Positions 46,815-59,000 of a stretch of 64,000 nucleotides of DNA are shown here, piece by piece. The notes below the pieces were generated by a model, which worked only from the letters and a program-made list of their open reading frames with translations, did no database searches and was not told where the DNA came from. Each line of letters begins with the position of its first letter. Position 1 is the first letter of the stretch. Source of the DNA: Liolophura sinensis (lineage: Eukaryota; Mollusca; Polyplacophora; Chitonida; Chitonidae); contig NC_088298.1 in assembly GCF_032854445.1 (NCBI RefSeq), positions 7,551,504-7,615,503 on the forward strand, written 5' to 3'. Both the position numbers and the translations under genes were made by a program.

Positions 46815-48669
46815 ATAAGAGGAGAACAGCATACATGTACCTGTCATTGCACAGCACTGTACAGTTACTGTATGGTTTGGGTAAAATAGTCTCTTCGCAA
46901 AGTGGTTGTAAGCGTGGTTGCAGCTACGGTACAAATTTAATGGCTGCACCAGTTGACAGATACACATGACTGGGCATCCATCACACAGGTCTGCGCACGT
47001 TGGAATTTTCTTCATTACCAAGAAGTCAAACCTTTGTTTTTGTTTGCTTTAAAGGGTACATGAAAAGGAACTCAAATTCAGCAATTATGGTTTTTTACGG
47101 GAAATGAAAACGAAATATTTGAGGTATATCTTTTATTGCTTAATTACACCTGTATTCTATCCTTGTTTCTCATCAATACTTGATATTTTGGAGGTGAAGT
47201 CAACGATGAATTTGCTGCCAACACGATTCAAACTTAGCACCATTTGGACCATTTCACCCCACAAAGTTGTATTGACAGATATCACAACGTCACAACTGCA
47301 GGCTACTTAATTTCCAGACCGACCACTGTGGCCTTTATAGGAAAACTGTAGATTATAGCAATTTTTGTTCCTCAAGAGGAAAGCCGAGAAGCTGTTTTGT
47401 ACTTTTATATATTAGAACGCATCCTGTAAAACATAATATTCAGAAATGAAAGATGTTTCATGTATCCTGTAATATTCACAGTACCCTCAAAAGCCAAGAT
47501 CTGGGGGGTTTTTTGGCATTTTGATGACTAAGCAAAATTCCACATGTTGTGGCTGTGTGTTAGAATCCACAGCTGATGATATTATGGTTCACAAGGGAAC
47601 TTCTGTTCTCAGACTTGAAAGACAGTTATGTTGACCAAAGTTACGGTATACAACCAGGATACTTAGTGTGAAAGTTGACCAGGATAATATAGGTGTAGTT
47701 GATGCTCTAATCAAAACCACTCAGCATGTGTTCACCTGTTAAGAAGATCTCCACTTTATTATGGTACACTCTTTGTCATGATAGTTGTTGTTCTCAGAAA
47801 AAAGAAATTGTCAGTGTAGTTAATGTGTCACATTTTATCATTGTTTTTTTCTTCTCTTTTCTGGGGTCAAAATATAAGCTGGAGATATCTTGATTGCTTG
47901 TGTGAAAACTGTCGACCATTTGCATCCTTTCGTCCTGCGGTGCTATACCAGGTATAACCACTATGTATCTAATTCCAGATGGTGAGGCAAAATGCCTCTA
48001 TTTCAAGTGTATTTTGAGAACTCATTTTAGCGAAAACCTAGATTTCTTGGTTTAAAAGTCATCCTGCCTGTTCTCGCAACTGAACTATGCGCTGAGCATC
48101 TACTATCTGAACTGTATCCGAGACCGCGCACATCCGGGCACCTCACTGGCAAAAGGCACTGGCAACCGGGTGATGAAGTGAAAGGTAATATTGGAAGGTT
48201 TAGAGATTGAATAACACGGGGCGATATTCTAAAAAAAAACAGCGGCTGATAATAACCGGAAATGATGTTATGTTGGACAACGGAACAGTCTGCTTAGTAT
48301 TTGCGAAATGTAACCGTCAACAAAACCTAGTTTTGAACTTACCACTAATTGGTTGTTCATGAAACGTTAACGTTTTACTACATAAAAAGCTTAACGATTT
48401 TGAGAAAGCTGTTTTATAATCATGGTTCGGAATTGCATATGTATCCAATTCATTCATATCATACGATTTCCTACGTGGGATTGAATCAGACCCAATTCAG
48501 TTTGTTGAGGATCGTATTGTATCGGGTTGGCAAAGTAACTTTCGTGGAACGTGTGTATCTACCCCGCATGACACTACGTGAAGCGGTTGAAAAGTACATG
48601 TAAGGGTAGTGTTGATAAACGTCCACATCATTATCATGCAACGAAATATTAGGCCATTGTTTGGCACGT

Positions 48670-48724
48670 TTTGAATATTCTTGAGGACCGGTACCACTTA
48701 AAACACCAACCAAATAAATACATT
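48670..48724 (+). repeat. SINE family 1 tail fragment
   Basis: aatattcttgaggaccggta then aaaacaccaaccaaataaat. Confidence 0.7.
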
Positions 48725-51012
48725 TAACATGTTCTGCGTGCCACAGCGTGTGTTAATCTGGATGTCTGTTTGGGAGCACGTGTTACTACAGATTGTTTCC
48801 GCCATATTTGTGCTTTCTTCTCAGCTATTTTTGCAAACCTTGTATCGTTTTGGAAGAAGACGCACCATTTCAAATAGGAGGGTACACGCTGTTCAAAGTG
48901 ATTGACTTATTTTTTTGCTCAAATGTCCATATTAGAATGATAATTTTTAGGCATGTGATAAGCCCTGTAGTTTATTAAGTGATTTCGAAAGTATTTCCGT
49001 CTCAAAATAACTATGATATGTTCCAAGGCATTCATCAAGCAGGTTTACTGTTAGTAAGGTTAAAGGAATACAGAATCGTGACTAATAAGGTGTTGTGAGA
49101 GATGAGTTTATAGGCTACACTTAGCATAAGATGAATTTAAGGTATGGCAGATTTATTCTGGTGTGACCAAGGCTGCAGGGTTTAACCCAAAAAACCCTAT
49201 ATCCACTGTCAACCTATTAGTGTCGATTCTGTGTCCCTGTAACTGCCTCTAACATGACTTTGAATCAATATCACCTCGTGTATATCTGGCAACATTTTTT
49301 CACGGCTTTCCCTTTCTTTGAGGATCTTCGAATAATACAGAACTATTTCAAAACTTGACGTCCAAATCTAAGGATAACACGTGTAGTTTTTATTTATTGC
49401 GAAATATTGATAAACTCACGTAGAATTTAAAGCTCGCATCTCGTACATACCATATATGTATTGTATCTGTTGACCATCTGGCGTATGTATTTGTATTGGG
49501 ATTTCTTCTTGTGTTCGTGTTACGTTGATAACTTATTTAAAATATAGGTTAGAGTGGGGATATAGGAAAGTCTGGAGAAAACCGGTTACATGTACCTTGA
49601 TCGTCAGGGAGACATGACATAAAGGTTTTAGTGCACCGTATCTGTTACTGATAGATCGTCTTTGCTTAGGTTCATCTATCTCGTTCAACATCCAGTTTAC
49701 ATCGGTTTTCCTAACCTTCTATTCTCACCAAACAATCATATTCAGCGTTGTACTTCATGTAAGTTTGCACCCGGTTGAAAATTTCGTGATTTGCAGGTTT
49801 TTGTAATATTGTTATCCAATACTGTGTTTTCAAAGATATCGCTGTTTGACTGAAGGACGCTGAAATTCCCATTTACTTCATTAGGGTTTAACTCTCCTGT
49901 AAATGCAGTATATCTGGATGCATTTTACACTCTAGGGAACCAGCAAAATTTTTTCACGGGGAAAGCAGCAATACAGTGCTGCAAAGAGATACCTTCGTGA
50001 TAATCTCCAAAGTAGTATCAAATAGTTTGGGTTATACCCATTCCTTCGAACTGAAGGCAGAAAATTTGATTATCTTGTAATGGTCTGCAAAATTATCACC
50101 AAACGTTTATTCTTGTGATTTGGTACACAATTACATTGTGTAAATCTGAAATCGTCAAGTACGTACATTATTCAGACTGGCCAGATTTGTACGCAAGCAG
50201 AACAAGAAATACGTAAATAAGAAACTACTGATATAGTTTCAGACAGGTACACGAAAAACGCTCCCCATTGGCTGAAGACATCAGGGTTGTTAAGCCAATG
50301 ACGGAACAGGTAGGTATTGTGAAAATTTCATTTCTACCTCTAATTCAGAAGATCTGGGCGTTGACAATCTGTTGACCAGTAAAGAAATTCCGAACAATTC
50401 ACGCATGGCCAATGGTTGTGATATATCGTTGGCTATCATGGAGATCTTTTAAGTTGGTATGTCTCAAATTGGTTTAAAACTCTTCAGATAGTTTAGTTTA
50501 ATGATCCAGTTAAAGTTATTCGGAATGGACACTGATTGGCTGAGAGTGGAAATAGGATTACCGGGGTTAAATTTTGCGGCCTTCTTCAGGCTTGAACAAA
50601 TGTACTATATACCTAAAATTCAGTTCAGACAACCTGGACTTGCCCATCTCACACCAGCCAGTCAGAATCGATTCTGCATCCCTTTGATGTTCTATTGTTT
50701 GTCCATGGACCAATCCGTCAGCATGATACTGGACACTTAAGCGTGGCATAGCTAAAAGTAATTTATTGTGGAGGTAAACATGGAATCCATCCGATCCGGG
50801 TATATATTATTGAATTTTCACAAAAAATTAAGGAAATTGGATTATGCTTCATTGCATTTTCATTCTTTAGTGGGTTGTACCACGGAAGGACAGTGGAGTT
50901 GATTTAAAATGTGGGAATATTAAATATTTTCGAAAGTATAATGATGTTTTATGTTTTTTTTTCGTTTACAAGGTTTTTGAACGTTTTTCTGGAACGTAGT
51001 TACTGACTCTTC

Positions 51013-51248
51013 ATTTATTTATTTATTGGTGTTTTAGGCTGTACTCAAGAATATTTCATATTTTATACGACGGCGGCCGGCATTATGGTGAGTGGCAATC
51101 AGGCAGAGCCCGGGGGAAAACCCACGACCATCTGCAGGTTGCTGCAGGTCCTTCCCACCTACTGCCGGAGAGCATGCGAGCACATTGGGGAGAGGCTCCT
51201 GGGTCATTACGCTGCGCTAACGCGCTAACCAACTGAGCCACGGAGGCA
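51013..51248 (-). repeat. tRNA-derived SINE (family 1), near complete
   Basis: Reverse tail, body cggcattatggtgagtggca, reverse head ctaaccaactgagccacgga. Confidence 0.93.
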
Positions 51249-51289
51249 ACCTGACTTCATAGAAAAATTATTAGTTGAATTGGTGTTCA

Positions 51290-51430
51290 ACAATGGACTC
51301 AAGAATTTCCCATGGACGAAATCATACTGTTCAAACCAATGGAGTTAAAGCTGCATCGCAAGGAACTAACGAGAGCTGGACTCGATCCCGCGACATTGGT
51401 ATAGTACACGTACGAATGAACCATCTAAGG
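51290..51430 (-). repeat. SINE-like fragment, minus orientation
   Basis: ggtgttcaacaatggactca (tail block) and a reverse tRNA-like head gctggactcgatcccgcgac. Confidence 0.45.
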
Positions 51431-51694
51431 CCACATATATAATTTTAAAAGAACAGAATTTATCCTGGACATTTTGCATCCTAAAACTTCTGCTCATACT
51501 GTGGTTATTCCTTCGCTGATATTTTCCGGTCAGTCCTCAAATTAGTGTCGTCACCGCCTTATCCTCCCTTCAAGGCCTCTGTTTCGACAGCAATTCTAAG
51601 GTTCTAGAGCATGTATACTTATGGTAAGAACCCAGTCGATGGTAGTCCATATACTGCTCCGGTTGAGGCTGTGGCTTGAACTTCATGTCAGGAT

Positions 51695-51885
51695 TGGTAA
51701 CCTCCGTGGACTAGTTTTTAGCGTAGCACACTAGCCCAGGAACCTCTTATCGATAAGAGGTGAGTTTAAGTCCAACTCATGTTGGTTTCCTCTCTGGTTG
51801 TACGAGGGGAGGCCTTCAGACTGGTTCATATTCCGTTTCTGCCTGGTATCCTCCTACCACAATGTTGGCGTTTAAGTGAAATAAT
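51695..51885 (+). repeat. tRNA-derived SINE (family 1), old copy
   Basis: Head ggtaacctccgtggactagt, B-box gtttaagtccaactcatg, body without tail. Confidence 0.75.
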
Positions 51886-51913
51886 GTCGAAGCTCGTTTT
51901 ATTGTTGAAAATA

Positions 51914-52025
51914 GGGACCTCGCTTGCTCAGACGACTAAAGCACTGGCTCACTTAAAGTCAAGAGGTTTGTCAGGCACCCGACGAAGGTCGCTGGATTAC
52001 TCTAGGCTCTCCGGTTTGTCTCCAA
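51914..52025 (+). repeat. tRNA-like SINE head (family 4)
   Basis: gacctcgcttgctcagacga ... aagtcaagaggtttgtcagg ... ggctctccggtttgtctcc, followed by an A-rich run to 52100. Confidence 0.55.
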
Positions 52026-52173
52026 ACCAAAAACAAAAAGAAAAAAAAAATAACCAAAAACCAAAAAACAAGCAAACAAAAAAAACAAAACAAACAAAAC
52101 AAACAAAAAACAGAACTATGTGAACGCGTGGCGCCTTGAGACAAAGGGATCATGTAAAAATATTGAAAAATTT

Positions 52174-52250
52174 ATTCTTCCCACCATAATGCTGGCCAAC
52201 GTCGTATAAGTTAGTATTCTCGAGTACGGCGTTAAACACCGATCAAATAA
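52174..52250 (+). repeat. SINE family 1 tail fragment
   Basis: cccaccataatgctggccaa, ctcgagtacggcgttaaaca, ccgatcaaataag. Confidence 0.88.
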
Positions 52251-52901
52251 GTATTGAAAAATTTTATATTTAATTAGCGTGCACTTAAACTACGGTTTTG
52301 TTACCGTCGTAGCTCGGTTTATGATTGTTACGTAATTTGTATGTATGAATGAATGATTATGGCTTAACGCCACATCGGCAATATTTCAGCCATATCGTGG
52401 CGATGTATGTATGTAATAATTGATAGCATGTATGTATGTAGACCTAACTTTCTGTTACATACGATGGCATGTAAATTTTCTGCTTTCAAGTGCACATATG
52501 TCACATATAACTGGGGTTGCTGTTTATGACGTCAGTTTAAATTTTTAGATGAATCGACTTTTTTATAATGGGTATCTGAGAATGGGTCAACAACTCATAA
52601 TGGACAGTAACCTCAGGTTTGCAGCACCCAGTTTATCTTGTGTCATCCACTTGGGGCACACACGTGAACTCCAGATACGACAACGCCGCATTATGGTCGA
52701 GCATGTACCATACACACCACGGAATATTTTAATAAACTTTTGCCAGACGGCGTTTGTCACTGAGCCACTCTCTCAGAGACCAAAGCAAAAACTACCACAG
52801 AAATCGAGCGCGAGAATGTCGTGAAATCCCGCGTTATCTGCCAGTGAGTAAGTATGAGCAGAAGACCCCCGAGTACAGATGGTGCTAGTCACACTTGACT
52901 A

Positions 52902-52985
52902 GCACCATGGCTTGACCGCAAATTGTTGGACTCAGTCAGACCGTCACCATGGCTTGACCGCAAATTGTTGGACTCAGTCAGATCG
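52902..52985 (+). repeat. 42-bp tandem duplication
   Basis: Two near-identical units beginning caccatggcttgaccgcaaa, about 110 nt upstream of the CASD1-like start codon; may lie in its promoter or 5' UTR. Confidence 0.9.
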
Positions 52986-53095
52986 TATCTTACAAACCTG
53001 GCTATTTCGTCCAATCACAGTAGTTCTTACTCAGGCACTCGGGTCTATCAGTGGCACATGTAACTTCTCTAGGTGCATCTTGGGTCCGTGCAGTT

Positions 53096-56000
53096 ATGGA
53101 GTCCAGCCAGGGCGGTTGTTGTCGAACGCGAATCCTCAGGCTTACTGTTGCTGTGCTGTGTTGTTGTTATTTGTTATACATGGCTGATGTGTTAACGTCG
53201 TCTGGACTGTGTAAGTCTGCTTCCTCCTCTTTTCAAAGTGTTCCCCTGTTTGATAAACTTCCACGAGTCCCTGAATTATACATGTATCTCGGATTTCCGA
53301 TGTCCATACTGGAACATGGAAATTTTATGTTGTTGTGTGGTCACGTTGTAAACGACATGAAGTCAGTTGAAAAGTCGGCTTTACACAGTGAACTTCTGAT
53401 AAAGATGTCGATGACCAAAACTGTACAGGAACATAAACTTTATTACAGAATTTAAAACGCGAGGGTGGTGTCACGTGGTAAAGTGAAGTTGATTCATTGA
53501 AGAAAGGAGCTTGTTACAATGAATCTCTGAGAAGGAGCTCATTGACTAACAATAGGGTCACCCTAGGCTTTACAACTGCCCTTTATTATTCCCCCTCCAG
53601 ACTTCCTCGTTACCATTATAGTAAAATCGCATGATAGTACGTTATTCAGCCTACATGGTCTAGCCCCATCTGCTTCTGAGATCAGCTGTCAAAAGGCTCT
53701 ACCTGAACCCGATCACGTGATCTTTTTCTTTGTTGTCGATGGTTGTAAAACCTTTCAGCCAGCTAAACACTCTCAAACCCATTACAAATTATAGTTTATT
53801 TCTTCCAAAAGAAAAAAGAACACATTGCTAGTATCATTCAGATTGGAATTACCTTGTTTAACGTGCTACCACAGGATATATGATAAAGTTTAAACCAAAT
53901 TTATGGTTACAGAATGTGAATCTAAAGTGAATTTAACTGTTAGTTACGTGGTAAGTTGCAAGCCCTGAAAGACCCCAACTCCTTTTCTTGTCGGTTATTG
54001 CCCTAGCGTCGTAGCAGTCGTAACAGTATTAATTTCGTACTCAACGAAGGTTCAGGGCGATTCTCTTTGTCATGGAACAAGTCTATGCTTTACGCAGCCC
54101 ACAGCACCGTTCACCATATATCCCCACTCGCTCTATAATAGATTTATTACAGTCATGAAGGCTTACACGACACACGCTCCACGGCACACTGCTATACAGT
54201 GAAGGAGGACATGCGTGTAGGCCTACATGTAGCTACACCACATGCCAGCGAAGACCGACGAGCATGCACTGTGGAAGCCTTCACAGTGCGAGGAGGGACA
54301 CATGGTGCCGGTGCGGTGGGTGTGGAAAGCAGGTCTTCAGGTTGGTGTTTTTTCTTTGCTCGAGACTTGTTAGATAACAGAGAGAATCGACCTGGACCTT
54401 CGTTGAGTATGAAATTAATACTGTTAGCGTCGAGACTCCAACGACGCTAGGCCAGTATAGGGAAAGGAGTTGGAGTCTTTCGGGACTAGGTAAGTGCCCT
54501 GTTCCACATATGCAGACTATTGGTTTTTAATTTTGACCAGGTTTTTGTCATAAAAGTAAATCCTAATTTACTAGCTTATTGAACGTATATATTTCAATGG
54601 GTAAAAATCTCGACTGCTCCATATTCTTTTAACACAAAAGTTGAATTTTAGTGCGAAACGACCACCTACGAAGTTAAGATTACAAATTCTAAAGAATATA
54701 TTGCCTAACATTTTTACTATAGGGTCAAGAACGAATTCACACTGGAAGCTACGTGGACCTACAGTTATGTTAGTGCGTCGGAGAGGCGGCCTTTCACGTG
54801 CACATTAAACCTTGACGCGCATATTGAATTTCGTGCCATCTTGCATGAAGTTCAGTACCATCAGAAACGCAAATGTAAAATTAAAGTAATTATACTATAA
54901 GTTTAATTGCAGCGTTTTTTTTTCTTCGGAGTTCAGTATAATAGACGCTTTAACTCCAATCTTCGCATTAATTCTGTTTTCGATTTTCTGTCTGAACTTT
55001 TCGTTATCGCTTTTCATAGTACCGGAACTTGTTTGTAGATTTGTCTTGTAACTAGCTATTAACTAAGGTTTGTGGTAATTCTAACAAAATCATCTTTATC
55101 AATCTGAGCATCATTTGATCTGCTTCCTCTTATTTTAGGCCAAATCAGGTCGTTGATTCTGATTTTTTTTGTGTGTGAGAAACTTATTTAGTTATTTATT
55201 GGAGTCACTTGTACGACGGCGTCCAGCATTATGGTGTTTTCATGAAACAGCAGACAATATTGTAAACATACACTCATATCTGGTTTTGTTCTTGCTTTGA
55301 AATCGGTAAAGTCTTATAACCGTGAATACCGCTGACCTGGTATTTTTGCTTGTAAAACATTTGAAGTCTAGACACAAAAAATTGATACGTAACTGTGGAT
55401 TGTTTTTTTTTTGTTATCTAGGATTTCTAATCAACTCAGAACATAATATTAATGTTTGTCAGTCCCTTTGTCTCTCTTCCCATTTGTCAGTTCTCTGTCT
55501 CTCTTCGCGTTAATCAATGTTTTGCAAGTTGACAATTTTGATAAAGTTAAACGTTGAAGTGTGTTTAACAGTTGAGAACGTGGTGATTTTGGGGAGTTTT
55601 AACCGCACAACCCAGCTGAAGATGTGCGACCGGATCCTATCTGATGCTCGTTTGGCACGATCAGAGAACCCTTGGTTTGTCACCAAGGGCTGTAAACTAC
55701 ATAACTACACACACAGGTAAGGATCGTCACTGTAGCAAAAATTGGTTCTTTTTTTCCGGAACCAAATAGTTGTTTTGATGGTGTAAGACACGATTATGTC
55801 AGGTCGAATTAAGGATGTCGGTGTTTTAAGAGACATCAAAAACAGTTTAACTAACACACGGGTCTAAGATTTTAATGATTCTACTTGACCATAAAAGAAA
55901 AGTTACTCGAACGCGTGGTTCTTTCTGATGGTCGACCTGTCGGTTCGTCGGTTAAAATGTTGGCATGGCTCTGAAAGCAGGACAAGGAAACATATCTGCG

Positions 56001-59000
56001 CGTTGCAGGACAACATAAAAGGCATAAGAATTTTTCCTCGGTTCGCCATGCTCTTTTCACGGTTAATACATGTCTTTCCAGCGACGCCCAGAAATGTATG
56101 CGGAAAATCTCCAAGAGATTTGGTGTGAACAGTATAGCCGTGGTAGGGGACTCGAGGATGAGGAACCTTTTCGTGGGCCTGACGAAATTCCTGGGCAAGG
56201 CGGATTGGCACATACCAATACCCATGAGGCACTCTGACTTCCATTATTACAACCCAGATATTGATACCCTCGTGGTAAGGGCGAGTAAACTCTGTTGGCT
56301 GTATTACCCTGGTGGCAAGAGCGAACAAAGTTTAATGGTTATGATACCCAGAAGGGATTCAGTAGTAAAGTCTGGTGGTTGTGTTAGCCTCGTGGTAAGG
56401 GCGAATAAAATCTGGGTTGTTTTACCCTCGTGGAAAGGAAGAATAGTTTGGGGTTTTTTCAAGCGAATAAAGTCTGTTCGTTGTGATACCATCGTGGTAA
56501 GAGAGGAGGATGTCTGGTTGTGATACCCAGTGGTAAGAGCGAGTAAAGTCTGTTGGTCGTTATACGTCGTGGTAAGGGAAGAGAAAGTCTGGTTGTGATA
56601 CCCCGGTGGTAAGAGCGAATAAAGTCTGTCAGTCCTGATATTCTGGTGGTAAGGGCGAATGAAGTCTGTTAGTTGTGATATCCCGGTGGTAAGGGCGAGT
56701 GAAGTCTGTTAGTTGTGATATCCCGGTGGTAAGAGTGAATGACGTGCATACTTATTCATTGCATAGATATTCTAGTGTTTAGATCGAGTAAGTTGTGTTA
56801 AGTGTAATATACCGGTACATACATTAATATGTTGTTTGTGTTACCGTCCTATTAAAGGACAAGTGTAATCTAGTAATGGTAATGAGAGGTGTAAACCTAT
56901 ATTGATGTGCTGAGGAACAGATGAAAAAATACTTCACAACCATGTAACCACCAAAGCCTGTCTCTAAGAGTTGCGTCCTGTAGCCGAAATATTATGTCTT
57001 CTTGCAGTTTTTGCGGTTTCGAGGGAAAATGGATGTGGAAATAAGTAACGATTACATCTCGTGGGAAGAAAGTCCTTCCATATTGAGACCTCGTGTCATC
57101 ATACAAGGACATGCGCTGGTGAGCAGGAATTTAAACCTGGACTTACTTTACAAAAGCAGGGGCTCCATGGCCGAGGTGGTTAGCGGGCCAGGGCGATGCA
57201 ATGACCCAGGAGCCTCTCACCAGTGCGGTCGCTGGCTCCCTCTCCGACCGAACGTGAGAAGGTCTATCACCTACCTGTAGTGGATTTCCCCTGGGCTCTG
57301 CCCGGTTTCCTCCAACCATTATGCTGTCCACCAATCAAATAAATAAATCAAAAAAAGTTATAAAAGAGTGGCCTCGCTGGATCAGACGGTAGATGCGACT
57401 ATCATGTATTCAAATCCCGCTAGTTCTATCACAGCTTTAAATTAATAGGGGCTTATATATGTCATCTACCTCAGGAGGTGGGGTTCTAACATGACCTTGG
57501 AAAGAGAATTTGTAGACCCCACCTTCCCGAACACGCATACCTCGCCCTCTCTGCTTGTATGTGTGAAAAATCATCAGTAACTTACCAAAGTTCGATGGTT
57601 TACGCCGGCCATTCTGATTTCATTCATAGACTTGACCACCTTCATATTTTGAAAAATACTTCACCACGTGTGTACACAAACAACATATCGGCCACATAGG
57701 CAATATATCGGCTACATGGACAATATATCAGCCGCTTGGGCAATGTGTTGGCAGTATATCAGCCACATCGGTAATATATCAGCCATATCGTGGCGGTTTT
57801 ATATGTCGAACAAGGGCTAGTGTGTCGTATTTTTCGCTTTACAGTGGGATCTTGTATACGGAGGATCTTTCAGGGTATCTTCCAAAAATTTCAAAGGTAA
57901 GTGCGACAGTGATTTCTCGTATTACACGCTGGGTCCTCTATTACATATATTGTCGTCATATGACTGAAAAATTGTTAAGTGCGACTTTAAACCTAATTTT
58001 CACATAGACACAACTGCTGCTAAAGTATTTCACCAGTTTCCCTAAAACTTTGTGTATGTCTTTAATTTATATTATCTGAACATCTACATGATGAATAATA
58101 ACGAGTTTGATAAGTGTTTTTCTTAATTCTTGGAAATGTTGTTGGGTGGAAGCATTTTTTGTTTCGGGGATCTAAATTCTGGTTTCTGTTGTTGTGGAAA
58201 ATTGGCTCTTGGTCAGCGTGGTCGCACGGATAATGCCACATGTTGTGGTTGCTTCTAGATAAAACCGTGGATGGTCGTGAGTTTGCCTCGGGCATGGTCC
58301 GGTTTCCTCCCACCGTAATCACGGCCGCCGTCGTAGAAAAGAAGTGTTCATGACCTAGATGACGCATTGAAGTGTTTACGATTATGTTGGTAAAACTCTA
58401 AAGGTAAACAAGGGCCTTTGTGGCTCAGTTGATCAACGCTCTAGCGCAGCGTAATGACCCAGGAGTCTCTCACCAATGCGGCTGCTGTGAGTTCAAGTCC
58501 AGCTCATGCTGGCTGCCTCTCCGGTCGTACATGGGAAAGTCTGCCAGCAACCTGCGGATGGTCGTGGGTTTTCCGCCGGGCTCTGCCTGGTTTCCACCCA
58601 GAATAATGCTGGCGGCCGTCGTATAAATGAAATATTCTTGAGTACGGCGTAAAACACCAATCAAATAATAAAAATAATAATCTAAGGATAAGCAAAAAAC
58701 TATGCAATGAAAGTTGAATGTCATTTATATCGTCCTGTCAAAACATGAAACGATGTATCAGTTCTTCGCTCATGTCATCACCACTTACCATTCATTTTAT
58801 CATTAAAACACTGATTATATGGTATTCAACCATAGCTTTGAGACCTTATCTATATCTCTGTGTCTGTATTCAGCAAACCTGACCGCCATTTTGCCTCATA
58901 TGAAGGCGGTGACATCAACAACTGATATTCTGTGGATGCTTCAAGGTAAGTTCGCGAAAATACACCGATCCACGGTATTAAGCACCAACAAGCCTTGTTT

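Larger units (their letters stand above)
46304..53095. other. Intergenic, DNAJB11 3' region to CASD1-like start
   Basis: 6.8 kb without a recognisable gene on either strand. It holds the DNAJB11 3' UTR, a possible foldback element (46541-46814), SINE pieces (48670, 51013, 51290, 51695, 51914, 52174) and a fragment at 52350-52410 (aacgccacatcggcaatatt). Open frames such as 50501-50740 show no family features. Confidence 0.55.

Noticed and set aside
50501-50740. 79-aa plus-strand frame
   Set aside because: Overlaps a diverged inverted repeat resembling the possible foldback at 46541; no coding signature.
53051-53455. 134-aa frame as a single-exon membrane protein
   Set aside because: A GTAAGT donor at 53211 and matching phase with 55572 fit exon 1 of the CASD1-like gene better.
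56098-56523. Single 141-aa open frame as an independent gene
   Set aside because: Its first part is exon 3 of the CASD1-like gene; the rest is read-through into the donor array.
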